A stretch of DNA of 64,000 bases from CAVRIA01 sp963721115 (lineage in GTDB: Bacteria > Desulfobacterota > Binatia > HRBIN30 > CADEER01), in assembly GCA_963721115.1 (NCBI GenBank), contig CAVRIA010000025.1, positions 30,319-94,318 of the forward strand. Reading direction: 5' to 3'. Positions 8,080 to 16,789 of this stretch are shown piece after piece. The first letter of the stretch is position 1. Every line of letters starts with the position of its first letter. The notes beneath the pieces are model-generated. The model did no database searches, had not been told where the DNA came from, and saw only the letters and a list, made by a program, of their open reading frames with translations. A program made the position numbers and the translations under genes.

Positions 8080-9910
8080 TCAGCGTCCGCCGTTCTGCGC
8101 GACGCTGGCGCCGTTGTCTTCCCTCAACGTCCGCACGATCTCGTCGATCTCCCCCGAGTCGAGCACCTCGCGCTCCAGGAGCAGCTCCGCGACTCGATGC
8201 AGAATGTCGATGTTCTCGGCGAGGAGGTCCTTTGCGATCCGGTAGTTCTCCTTGATGATCGAGCTCACCTCTTCGTCGATCTGCATGGCCGTCTTCTCCG
8301 AATAGTCGGCCACCTGCGTGAAGTCGCGCCCGAGAAAGATCTGCTCTTCCTTCTTGCCGAGCGTCATCGGGCCCAGCTTCTCGCTCATGCCCCACACGCA
8401 GACCATGCGGCGCGCCAGCTCGGTCGCCCGTTCGATGTCGTTGCTGGCTCCCGTGGTCGTCTGAGAGAGGACGATCTCCTCCGCCGCCCGCCCGCCGAAC
8501 ATGACGCGCAGCATGCCGACGATGTAGTCGCGCGACCAGCTGTGCCGCTCGTCGATCGGCAATTGCTGGGTCAAGCCCAGCGCCATGCCGCGCGGAATGA
8601 TGGTGACCTTGTGCAGCGGATCAGTGCCCGGCGTCAGCTTGGCGACCAGCGCATGGCCGGCCTCGTGGTACGCGGTGTTGCGGCGTTCCTCCATGCTGAT
8701 GATCATGCTCTTGCGCTCGGAGCCCATCATCACCTTGTCCTTGGCGAGCTCGAACTCCGTCATGCTGACCCGATCCTTGTTCTGGCGCGCCGCCAGCAAC
8801 GCAGCCTCGTTGACCAGGTTCTCCAGATCGGCGCCGGCGAAGCCGGGCGTCCCGCGAGCGAGGAGCGAGACGTCGACGTCGTCGCTCAAGCGGCAGACGC
8901 CGCGTGTGAACGCGCAGGATGCCCTCGCGTCCCTTGACGTCGGGGCGCGGCACCACGACCCGGCGGTCGAAGCGACCGGCGCGCTGCAGCGCGGGGTCGA
9001 GCACGTCGGGCCGGTTGGTCGCGGCGATGAGGATGACGCCCTCGTTCATTTCGAAGCCGTCCATCTCGACGAGCAATTGATTGAGGGTCTGCTCGCGCTC
9101 ATCGTGGCCGCCGCCGAGCCCGGCGCCGCGATGCCGGCCGACGGCGTCGATCTCGTCGATGAAAATGATGCAGGGGGCGTTCTTCTTCCCCTGCACGAAC
9201 AGGTCGCGCACGCGCGAGGCGCCGACACCGACGAACATCTCGACGAAGTCGGAGCCGCTGATCGAAAAGAACGGTACGCCGGCCTCCCCTGCGATGGCGC
9301 GGGCGAGGAGGGTTTTCCCGGTGCCGGGAGCACCGACCAGAAGAACGCCCTTCGGAATGCGGCCGCCGAGCTTGGTGAACTTCTTCGGATCCTTGAGGAA
9401 GGCGATGATCTCCTCGAGCTCGTCCTTGGCCTCGTCGATGCCGGCGACGTCGCTGAACGTCACCTTCTGCGTGTTCTCGCTCAACAGCTTGGCGCGGCTC
9501 TTGCCAAACGACATGGCCTTGCCGCCGCCGATCTGCATCTGGCGCATGAAGAAGATCCACACGCCGATCAACAGCAGGACGGGGAACCACTGGATGAAGG
9601 CGATCACGTACCAGGGATCCCCCTCCTCCGGCTTGGCCGTGATCTTGACGTCCTTGCTTCGCAACAGGGGAATCAGCTCCGGATCCTCGGGCGCGTACGT
9701 CTTGAACCTCTCGCTCGAGTGGTATTTACCGGTGATGTTCTGGCCCTGAATGGTGACCTCGGTCACCTCCCCCTTCTGAACCGAAGAAACGAAGTCGCTG
9801 AAGGGGACTTCGGGCGGCTTGGCCTGTTGCTTATTGAGAAGATTGAAGAGCAACAGAAACATCAGCCCCAGTACCAACCAGAGCGCGACGTTTCTTGAAA
9901 ACTGATTCAC
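8080..9910 (-). CDS. ftsH: ATP-dependent zinc metalloprotease FtsH, frameshift near 8888
   Basis: Membrane AAA+ protease that degrades misfolded membrane proteins and regulators. Start is GTG at 9910, preceded by a G-rich ribosome-binding site. The N-terminus holds a membrane helix (VALWLVLGLMFLLLFNLL), a periplasmic domain and a second helix (VLLLIGVWIFFM). The AAA module has Walker A GAPGTGKTLLARAIAGEAG, Walker B IIFIDEIDAVG and the SRH with AATNRPDVLDPALQRAGRFDR. The protease domain has the zinc site HEAGHA. The frame breaks near 8888, where CCG-CTT-GAG reads as one extra T relative to the expected P-L-S-D-D; removing it gives ~609 residues, normal for FtsH. An assembly indel is the likeliest cause, as ftsH is normally essential. 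Confidence 0.93.
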
Positions 9911-9974
9911 AGAACCCCCAACCGACAGAAAATTACCATGGAGCTTAACACGGAGGGATTTCTGCAGCAACGTC

Positions 9975-11417
9975 TCATCTCGGCCCGCTTCGCAGCCCCG
10001 AATCGCGCCCTGCGGCCCGCCGCCGAGCCCATCGCGGATGCTCCAGGGCTTGCAGCCACAGCCCCCGTCGCGTCCCGGCCGTCAGGGCACGAACCTCGCT
10101 CCGCACGACGCCGGGAATCCAGACGATCTCCCCGCCGACCTCCACCACCGGATAGGACCAGCGCACCGCCGACGGGACCTTGCGGTCGGTGAAGACGTCG
10201 GACAGCTTGCGCTGGCCGTTCAGCCCCAACGGGCGGACGCGCTCGCCGCGCCGCGCCGGCCGCACGACGACCGAGCCTCCCGCCCCGTCCGCCGCGCAGA
10301 CCGCGCTCCACAGATCGTCCGGCAGCGGCAGCCCGTGCCCGCCGGCGACCGTCCTGACCACCAGACGCCATCCGCCGGGCAGGTCGATCTCGCAATCCGG
10401 GGTCAACACCTGTGCAGCGTACGCCGCCGCATCCTCGGCCTCGTCGGACACGACCAGGTCCTCGCCTTCGCGCCGCACCCGCCAGCCCGCCGGCAGCGCG
10501 ATCGCGGCGTCGCCGCGGCTCTGCTGCGAGGCCAGCCCCAACACCCCGTCGACGAGCCGCGAGGAGAGTCCCCGCTCCGGCACGCCCCGCTCGACGAGCC
10601 AGCGGCGCACCAGGTGAGGCGCCAGATCGGGTTCGAGCTCCGCCAGGGCGGGAAGGCACAGCCGGCCGTCGCGCGTCACCCCGGCCAGCTCGACGGCCAG
10701 GACCCTCGCCAGCAGCGAGCGTTCAGCACGTAGCAGGGCGGCGGCGTTCGCCAGCGCGCGGCGGACGGAAGGGTTGAGCTCCTCGAGGATGGGCAGCACC
10801 CGATGGCGCACGACCGTGCGCTGGAAGCGCGGGTCGTGGTTCATGCGGTCGACTCGGTATGCCAGCCCGGCTCGCCGCACCACATCCTCTACCGCCGCGC
10901 GCGCGCAGTCGATGAGCGGCCGGACGACACCGTCGCCGCGTCGCGGCTCGATGCCGGCCAGCCCCGGGGACCCGGCGCCGCGGACCAGACGCAGCAGGAA
11001 GGTCTCCGCCTGGTCGTCCCGTGTGTGTCCGGTAGCGATCTTTCCGCAGCCCTGTCGCTCGGCCAGCCGCCACAGAGCGGCATAGCGCAGGTCGCGGAGA
11101 CGCGCTTCCAGGTTCCCCTCCGACGCCAGCCCGGCGGGGAGGTCGGCGCGCTCCCAAGCGACGCCGAGACGCTCGGCCGCGGCGGCGGCGCAGCTCTCGT
11201 CGGCGTCCGACTCGGCGCCGCGCAGCTGGTGATTCACGTGCGCGGCGACCAGTTCGATGCCGAGCTTGCGACCGAGGTCGCCGAGCAGCAGCAGCAGACC
11301 GATCGAGTCGGGTCCGCCCGACACCGCGACGAGGACACGATCGCCGGCCTCGAACATCGCGTAGCGCCTGATGCTGCGTTGCAACACTCCGAGAAGCCGA
11401 GCGCGCGCGTGATCCAC
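9975..11417 (-). CDS. tilS: tRNA(Ile)-lysidine synthetase TilS
   Basis: Converts C34 of the CAU-anticodon tRNA-Ile to lysidine so that it reads AUA. The PP-loop ATPase motif VAVSGGPDSIGLLLLLGDLG lies near the N-terminus, with AAHVNHQLRGAESDADE and the ATGHTRDDQAETFLLRLVRG motif following; TilS substrate-binding and C-terminal domains make up the rest. GTG at 11417 is chosen because it supplies the usual helix before the P-loop (480 residues); ATG at 11357 is the alternative. It lies 64 nt upstream of ftsH, the same order as in many deltaproteobacteria, and may share its transcript. Confidence 0.93.
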   Translation of the reverse strand: MDHARARLLGVLQRSIRRYAMFEAGDRVLVAVSGGPDSIGLLLLLGDLGRKLGIELVAAHVNHQLRGAESDADESCAAAAAERLGVAWERADLPAGLASEGNLEARLRDLRYAALWRLAERQGCGKIATGHTRDDQAETFLLRLVRGAGSPGLAGIEPRRGDGVVRPLIDCARAAVEDVVRRAGLAYRVDRMNHDPRFQRTVVRHRVLPILEELNPSVRRALANAAALLRAERSLLARVLAVELAGVTRDGRLCLPALAELEPDLAPHLVRRWLVERGVPERGLSSRLVDGVLGLASQQSRGDAAIALPAGWRVRREGEDLVVSDEAEDAAAYAAQVLTPDCEIDLPGGWRLVVRTVAGGHGLPLPDDLWSAVCAADGAGGSVVVRPARRGERVRPLGLNGQRKLSDVFTDRKVPSAVRWSYPVVEVGGEIVWIPGVVRSEVRALTAGTRRGLWLQALEHPRWARRRAAGRDSGLRSGPR

Positions 11418-11455
11418 GGCGCAGAGTCTGGCAGGCCCGCTCGCGGATGACAATT

Positions 11456-11498
11456 GCGGGAGGCCGCCGGCCGCGCCCGGTACCCGGCGGCCTCCCGC
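11456..11498 (-). terminator. Strong GC hairpin downstream of the 11504-11983 gene
   Basis: Perfect 15-bp inverted repeat, GCGGGAGGCCGCCGG (11456-11470) pairing with 11484-11498 around a 13-nt loop, placed directly after the stop of the secreted-protein gene and before the tilS start. On the minus strand it is followed by AATTGTC, not a proper T-tract, so termination is plausible but not textbook. Confidence 0.5.
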
Positions 11499-11503
11499 CC
11501 GAC

Positions 11504-11983
11504 TCAGAAGGCGGCGACCAGGGGGAAGAGGATCTCGAAGCGGCGCACCGCGTTGGTGGAAGGACGCGCCCCCTGTCGTTCGACCGGCAGATCCGTCGTG
11601 CCGATCCCGAGCAGCACCGCGCTGGCCGAGACCGGTAAAGTGGCGCGACCGGTCACCCACCCGACGAATCGCGGATCCGTCGAGCTCAGCAGGCGCGAGA
11701 CGAAGAAGTACTTGAGCCCGCGCGGTGGAATCGAGAAGTCCGCCGATCCGGCGGGATCTCCATTTTGATCATACGCCGCGAGCCGCACCTTGACCTCCCG
11801 CCCCCAGGTGTTGGTGAACACCAGCGCTGTGTTCACCGCCGGCGTTGGCGGGCGGATCTCCAACATGTCGAGCAGCGCTTCCTTGTCGCTGGCCGCGACT
11901 GTCGCATCGACCTGCGCGAGGGCTGCGCCGGCCGTCAAGGCGATCAACGCGGCACCTGCCAGAAACACACGCATCTTCTTCAT
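11504..11983 (-). CDS. Small secreted protein of unknown function
   Basis: 159 residues with a clear Sec signal peptide: MKKMRVF, a hydrophobic core AGAALIALTAGAALA, and probable cleavage before QVDATVA. The mature part is about 135 residues, without cysteines, rich in beta-type sequence, with segments such as ALVFTNTWGREVKVRLAAYD and IPPRGLKYFFVSRLL. The start at 11983 has a purine-rich ribosome-binding region (AAGGAGAAG) at good spacing. It is monocistronic, with a hairpin downstream. I do not recognise the family; an exported carbohydrate-surface or Ig-like beta-sandwich protein would be a guess only. Confidence 0.75.
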   Translation of the reverse strand: MKKMRVFLAGAALIALTAGAALAQVDATVAASDKEALLDMLEIRPPTPAVNTALVFTNTWGREVKVRLAAYDQNGDPAGSADFSIPPRGLKYFFVSRLLSSTDPRFVGWVTGRATLPVSASAVLLGIGTTDLPVERQGARPSTNAVRRFEILFPLVAAF

Positions 11984-12272
11984 CCTCTTCTTCTCCTTCC
12001 CCGTCTCCAAGGTTGGGGCCGTGAGGGCGACTCCCGCAGTGAGGCCGCAGTCATCGGCCGTTCGACCGAGGACCAGAGGAAGAAGCGTGCCAGGCGAGGC
12101 GCGCCGCGCGCCCCTCCGGCCGCGCCGCAGCAACGGCAGCGGGCCGCGAACGTAGGGACGGGGCTCTTCTTGGACCTCTATGCGCTGGACCGCGCGGGCA
12201 CTGCTCGACCAGCAGCGACGAACGCTTCGCACCCAACCCGGCACGAACGGGCGTGTACGGGTGGACCCAACC

Positions 12273-13076
12273 TCAGGTGAAGTCCGAGCCGCCGTCGACG
12301 TTCACGTCCGCTCCGGTCATGTAGCTGTTGCATCGCGAGACGAGGAACGCGATGACCGCGCCGATCTCCTCGACTCGGCCGGCACGACCGAGATCGGCGG
12401 GCGAGCCGTATTCTTCGGCGATCCACTGATTGACCGCGTAGGGGTCCTCCGGATCGATTCCCCTCTCCTCCAGAATCGGTCGAAGCTGCTCGCTGAACGC
12501 GGCGGACAGAAAAGTGCCCGGGCTGACCGTGTTGACGAGAATGTTTTCCGGCGCCAGCGTCCGGGCGAGGTTCTTCGAGATGCTCGTCAGAGCCGACTTC
12601 GCCGCCGTGTACGAGATGAGGCCCGGGGACTGTCGCTTGGTGGAGTGCGCCGAGATGTTGACGATGCGCGCCCAATCCGCCTTGCGCAGCAGCGGCAGGG
12701 CGGCGCGGATGCAACGCACGGCGCTCATCGTCCCGATGTTGAAGTGCGCGAAGAAATCCTCGTCGCTCAGCTCGAAGAAGTGGCCGGCGTGAGGACCGAT
12801 GGTGTTGACCAGACAGTTGATCTCTCCCCAGCGCTCTCCGATACGCAGAAAGGCGGCCTCGATCTCGTCCGCTCTCCCGAGATCGACCGAGAGGCCGAAC
12901 GCGTCCGGGCTGCCGGCGGTCTCCAGCATCGCCACCGTCTCGTCGAGCGCCTTCTGCCCGCGCGCGATGACACAAACGCGCGCGCCGTCCTCCGCCAGAT
13001 ACGTGGCCGCCGCGCGTCCCATGCCCTTCGAGCCGCCGGTCACCACCGCGGCCGCCCCGTCCAGTCCCAAATCCAT
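12273..13076 (-). CDS. SDR-family NAD(P)-dependent oxidoreductase
   Basis: 267-residue short-chain dehydrogenase/reductase. The cofactor loop is TGGSKGMGRA (about residues 13-22), NTIGPHAG replaces the usual NNAG, and the catalytic Ser and Tyr-Lys pair sit in NISAHS and YTAAKSA. The C-terminus VDGGSDFT is typical of classical SDRs. The substrate cannot be read from the sequence; reduction of 3-oxoacyl or hydroxy/keto compounds is common in this group. It is divergent from the histidine kinase at 13226, with ~150 nt between the two starts that should contain both promoters. Confidence 0.9.
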   Translation of the reverse strand: MDLGLDGAAAVVTGGSKGMGRAAATYLAEDGARVCVIARGQKALDETVAMLETAGSPDAFGLSVDLGRADEIEAAFLRIGERWGEINCLVNTIGPHAGHFFELSDEDFFAHFNIGTMSAVRCIRAALPLLRKADWARIVNISAHSTKRQSPGLISYTAAKSALTSISKNLARTLAPENILVNTVSPGTFLSAAFSEQLRPILEERGIDPEDPYAVNQWIAEEYGSPADLGRAGRVEEIGAVIAFLVSRCNSYMTGADVNVDGGSDFT

Positions 13077-13225
13077 CGCAATCTCACCCCACCCGAACCC
13101 ATCTCACGGCTGCCTCTCTCTTTTCAACTTCAACCGCCGCCCCACCCGGCGCGGCGCCGCCGGGGTCGGCCCCGGGTCCCTCGACCCGTGCCAGATCCGC
13201 GCTCTCATGCTATCGGTGCCGGGAC

Positions 13226-14587
13226 ATGCCCAAACCACCGATCGCGGCAGGTCCCGCCGCGGCACGGCAAGGCGACCGTGCCAGCGGAGAGGAGCCGACG
13301 ACGAGCCAGCGCCAGGAGCTACAGATCATCCTCGATTCCGTCCCGGCGTTCATCTGGTACAAGGACCGCGAAAACCGCATCTTGCGCGCCAACCGCCTCG
13401 CCGCCGAATCGATGGGAACGACGGTTGCCGACCTCGAGGGCCGATCGACCTACGACATCTATCCGGAGGAAGCCGCGGAGTATCACCGCGACGACTTGGA
13501 GGTCATCCGCTCCGGCCATCCCAAGCTGGGTATCCTCGAGCGCCTCAAGGTCGGCTCGGGGGAGCAGCGCTGGATCCAGACCGACAAGGTCCCCTACCGC
13601 GACCAGCATGGAGAGATCATCGGCGTGATCGTCTTCTCGGTGGACGTCACCGAACGCGTCGAGGCCGAGACCGCCCTGCGGGAAGCGCGCGACGGCCTCG
13701 AGCGGCGGGTCGAGGAACGCACGCGTGAGCTGGCCGCCGCCCTCGACGACCTGCGTTGCGAGAGCGGGGAACGATTGCGCGCGGAGGAGAGAGCCCGCCA
13801 GCAGCAGTCGCAGCTCGCCCACCTTCTGCGCCTGCAAACGGTCGAAGGGATGGCGGCTCAGCTGGCGCACGAGATCAATCAGCCGTTGTCGGCTGTCACC
13901 AACTATGCGAGCGGACTCCGCAGGTGGCTCGACAAGGAGTCGCTCGATCTCGCCGCCGTGCGATGGGCAGCGGAGCAGATCAGTCAGCAGGCGTTGCGCG
14001 CGGCAGAGATCGTCCGCCGACAACGCGACTTCGTCCGCAAGACCCCTCCGAGACGGGACCCCTGCGATGTCGTCCAGGTCGTCCGCGACGCGGTCCACCT
14101 GATCGAGGCCGACGCGCGCGAGCAAGGCGTCGAAATCCGCGTCGTTCTGAACCCAGGGCTCGCGCCCTTCGGGATCGACCGGATCCAGATCGAGCAAGTC
14201 GTGCTGAACCTGCTCCGCAATGCCCTCGAGGCGATGGACGAGCGCGCTGAAGGGGAGCGCGAAATCGTGGTCCAGGTGGGCCCGCAGGATGACGACTACG
14301 CCTTGGTGAAGGTCCGCGACACGGGCAGGGGCCTGCCGGCCGGCGGCGAAAGGACTCTCTTCGAGGCCTTCTTCACGACCAAGAAGAACGGGCTCGGCAT
14401 GGGCCTCGCGATCAGCGAGTCCATCGTCGCCGCGCACGAAGGCACGCTGTGGGCGGAAGCGAATCCGGACCGCGGAGCGACCTTTTCCTTCACCCTGCGC
14501 CGGCACGCCGGGGATCGAGATCGTTCGACCGCAAGGTTCGCGCCGCGGACCGTTCAGACCAGCCGCAACATTCGAAGAAGGACGTAG
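13226..14587 (+). CDS. PAS-domain sensor histidine kinase, FixL/NtrB type
   Basis: 453 residues with no membrane helix, so probably a cytosolic sensor. An N-terminal PAS/PAC domain (about 28-150, from LQIILDSVPAFIWYKDREN to GVIVFSVDVTERVEAE) is followed by a coiled-coil linker. The dimerisation box has the phospho-accepting His215 in AHEINQPLSAVTNYA, and the ATPase domain has LLRNALEAM (N box), DTGRGLP (G1) and GLGMGLAISESIV (G2). The sequence resembles oxygen/redox sensors such as FixL, but no haem-binding His is evident. No response regulator is adjacent; an orphan receiver lies far away at 62833. Its 3' end overlaps the convergent membrane-protein gene by 34 nt. Confidence 0.92.
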   Translation: MPKPPIAAGPAAARQGDRASGEEPTTSQRQELQIILDSVPAFIWYKDRENRILRANRLAAESMGTTVADLEGRSTYDIYPEEAAEYHRDDLEVIRSGHPKLGILERLKVGSGEQRWIQTDKVPYRDQHGEIIGVIVFSVDVTERVEAETALREARDGLERRVEERTRELAAALDDLRCESGERLRAEERARQQQSQLAHLLRLQTVEGMAAQLAHEINQPLSAVTNYASGLRRWLDKESLDLAAVRWAAEQISQQALRAAEIVRRQRDFVRKTPPRRDPCDVVQVVRDAVHLIEADAREQGVEIRVVLNPGLAPFGIDRIQIEQVVLNLLRNALEAMDERAEGEREIVVQVGPQDDDYALVKVRDTGRGLPAGGERTLFEAFFTTKKNGLGMGLAISESIVAAHEGTLWAEANPDRGATFSFTLRRHAGDRDRSTARFAPRTVQTSRNIRRRT

Positions 14588-15343
14588 ACCGGCAGGTAGA
14601 ACCCCGCCGCCTCGAAGAGGATGCTGTATCCGTACAGAACCGCGATCTGTTCCGGCATGCCGACGGGCAGGTAATGGCCGCCGCGCAGCTCGGCGATGAC
14701 GCGTCCTCCCGATACGAACAACGGCGTGTACCAGAGGGCGGCCACCGCCGCGACGGCGAGGTACCAAAGGAGCAGGCCGCGGCGCGCGCGCCGATCCGAA
14801 GCGCGCACCAGGACGTAGCCGACAGCGACGGCGTAGCAGAGCGCCAGAATCGCCAGCGATCCCTTCGAGAACAGTGCCCGCGTCGTCACGGTCAGCGCCC
14901 CTGGATCGGCCGCCAACTGCACGCTCATGCGCGCCGCGCCGAGCGAGATCATCGCGAACAGGCCGGCGGCGAGCACGAGCGACAGCCGTAGGGCGGACCG
15001 GTCGCGATCCATGAGCCCGCTCGACGATGCCGTACCCCGTGAGCAGCAGCACCCCACCCTCGAAGAAGCCGAGAATGAACGGAAGGGCCGGGTAACCGAC
15101 CCGAATCGCTCCGAACAACCGTGCATCGGCAATGCCGCGCACGCCGCTGCCCTGCGCCAACAGCTCGACGATCGAATCGTAGACGCCGCCGATGACGTAC
15201 ACGACCGCCCATCTCGCGTCGCCGCTCCGCGCCCACAGGGCGAGGGTCACAATCGCCACCGCCACGGCGATCGAAAACTCGAACGTGTACAGCGCCGGCG
15301 TCGAGTAGCGCGTCATGTAATCGTCGAACGGGTTCACCCGCAT
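14554..15343 (-). CDS. Polytopic membrane protein of unknown function, frameshift near 15020
   Basis: Reconstructed ~262-residue protein with about seven hydrophobic helices. The first three (FEFSIAVAVAIVTLALWA, WAVVYVIGGVYDSIVELL, LPFILGFFEGGVLLLTGYG) are in one frame, and the remaining four (for example LSLVLAAGLFAMISLG and LLLWYLAVAAVAALWYTPLF) continue one frame over. The change falls at about 15020, between GYGIVE and GLMDRDRS. The start is ATG at 15343 or GTG at 15337; a GGGAGG ribosome-binding site suits the GTG better. I do not recognise the family. The single clean frame change with helices preserved on both sides suggests an assembly indel rather than an old pseudogene. Confidence 0.7.
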
Positions 15344-15549
15344 CACCTCCCGCGCAGCGGCCGCTGTGCGGCTGGGAAGAGAACGGCGGACCCGCGGAGT
15401 TGTCAAGCGCGGCCCCCGCGGGCGCGAACGGGCGGCATCCGCAGGCGCGGCCCCCGCGCGGCGCTTGCTTCCCGGGCGCCGGGGCGTCATTGAACGGAAG
15501 CCGCGCCCGGCAGCACCGGCCGCGCCACCGAGCACGAAAGGACGACGCC

Positions 15550-16776
15550 ATGGCCATCGACTTCAGCTTTCCTCCGGAGATCGAAGAGCTGCGATTGAAG
15601 GTGCGCGAGTTCATCGCCCAGGTGGTGCGCCCGGCGGAGCAGCGCATCGCCGAGCGCGAGGGAGACCGCCGCTTTCTCATTCAGTCGATCATCGAGATGC
15701 GCGTGGCGGCCAAGGACTGGGGCCTGTGGCTGCCGCACATGCCGAAGGAGCTCGGCGGCATGGGCCTCGGGCACGTCGCCATGGCGGCGGTGTCGGCCGA
15801 GGCCGCCAAGTCGGGGTTCGGTCCCTTCGCGCTCAACGCCCAGGCGCCCGACGAGGGCAACATGCACACGCTCCTGCACTGGGCGACCGAAGCGCAGAAG
15901 GAGACGTACCTGCGCCCGCTGTGCGACGGCGTCGCCCGCTCCTGCTTCGCGATGACCGAGCCCGAGGTCGCCGGCTCCGACCCGACGCTGATCCAGACGC
16001 GTGCCGTCCTCGACGGCGATACCTGGGTGGTCAACGGCCACAAGTGGTTCATCTCCGGCGCCAGCGGCGCCAAGTTCGCCATCCTCATCGCCCGCACCGA
16101 GGACGACCCCGAGATCCCGCAGGCGGCCAACTCGGCCTTCCTCGTCGACCTGCCAGCCAAGGGCTGGAACGTCGTTCGCGACATCACCACCATGGCCGGC
16201 CACCACAACCACGCCGAGATCCGCATCGAGAACCTGCGCGTGCCCAGAGAGAACATGCTCGGCGGTCGCGGCCAGGGCCATCTGCTCGGTCAGGCGCGAC
16301 TGGGTCCGGCGCGCCTGGCGCACTGCATGCGCTGGATCGGCCAGGCCGAGGTCGCGCTCGATATGATGGTCGACCGCGCGCTCAACCGCTTCGCGCACGG
16401 CTCCCTGCTGTCCGACAAGCAGGGCATCCAGTGGATGATCGCCGACTCCTCCGTGGAGCTCTACCAGTGCAAGCTCATGGTTCTCCACGCCGCCTACAAG
16501 ATCGACCGCGGCGAGGATTTCCGCAGCGAGGTGTCGATGGCCAAGCACTTCGTCGCCAACTCCCTCAACCGCATCGTCGATCGCGCCATCCAGGTGCACG
16601 GCGCGCTCGGCTACTCGACGGACACGCCGCTGGCGCAGATGGCGCAGCAGGCGCGCTGGGCTCGCTTCGCCGACGGCGCCGACGAGGTGCACCAGTGGCG
16701 CATCGCCCAGCGCGCGATCGACGCCTACAAGCGCGACAAGTCCACCCGCGCCGCAACCGGCAACCTGCCGCTGTGA
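15550..16776 (+). CDS. Acyl-CoA dehydrogenase family protein
   Basis: 408-residue flavoprotein of the ACAD family, which oxidises acyl-CoA thioesters at C2-C3 and passes electrons to ETF. Family segments are CFAMTEPEVAGSDPTLIQTRAV (split by the usual loop), VVNGHKWFISGASGAKFAI and the C-terminal AIQVHGALGYSTDTPLAQM. Sequence style is closer to the ACAD10/11-like group than to medium-chain enzymes, so the substrate is uncertain. Start at 15550 follows AAAGGA. It converges on the ThDP enzyme at 16790 with only 13 nt between, where a short GGGCTG/CAGCCC hairpin overlaps the neighbour's stop. Confidence 0.93.
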   Translation: MAIDFSFPPEIEELRLKVREFIAQVVRPAEQRIAEREGDRRFLIQSIIEMRVAAKDWGLWLPHMPKELGGMGLGHVAMAAVSAEAAKSGFGPFALNAQAPDEGNMHTLLHWATEAQKETYLRPLCDGVARSCFAMTEPEVAGSDPTLIQTRAVLDGDTWVVNGHKWFISGASGAKFAILIARTEDDPEIPQAANSAFLVDLPAKGWNVVRDITTMAGHHNHAEIRIENLRVPRENMLGGRGQGHLLGQARLGPARLAHCMRWIGQAEVALDMMVDRALNRFAHGSLLSDKQGIQWMIADSSVELYQCKLMVLHAAYKIDRGEDFRSEVSMAKHFVANSLNRIVDRAIQVHGALGYSTDTPLAQMAQQARWARFADGADEVHQWRIAQRAIDAYKRDKSTRAATGNLPL

Positions 16777-16789
16777 GGGCTGCGCCCGC

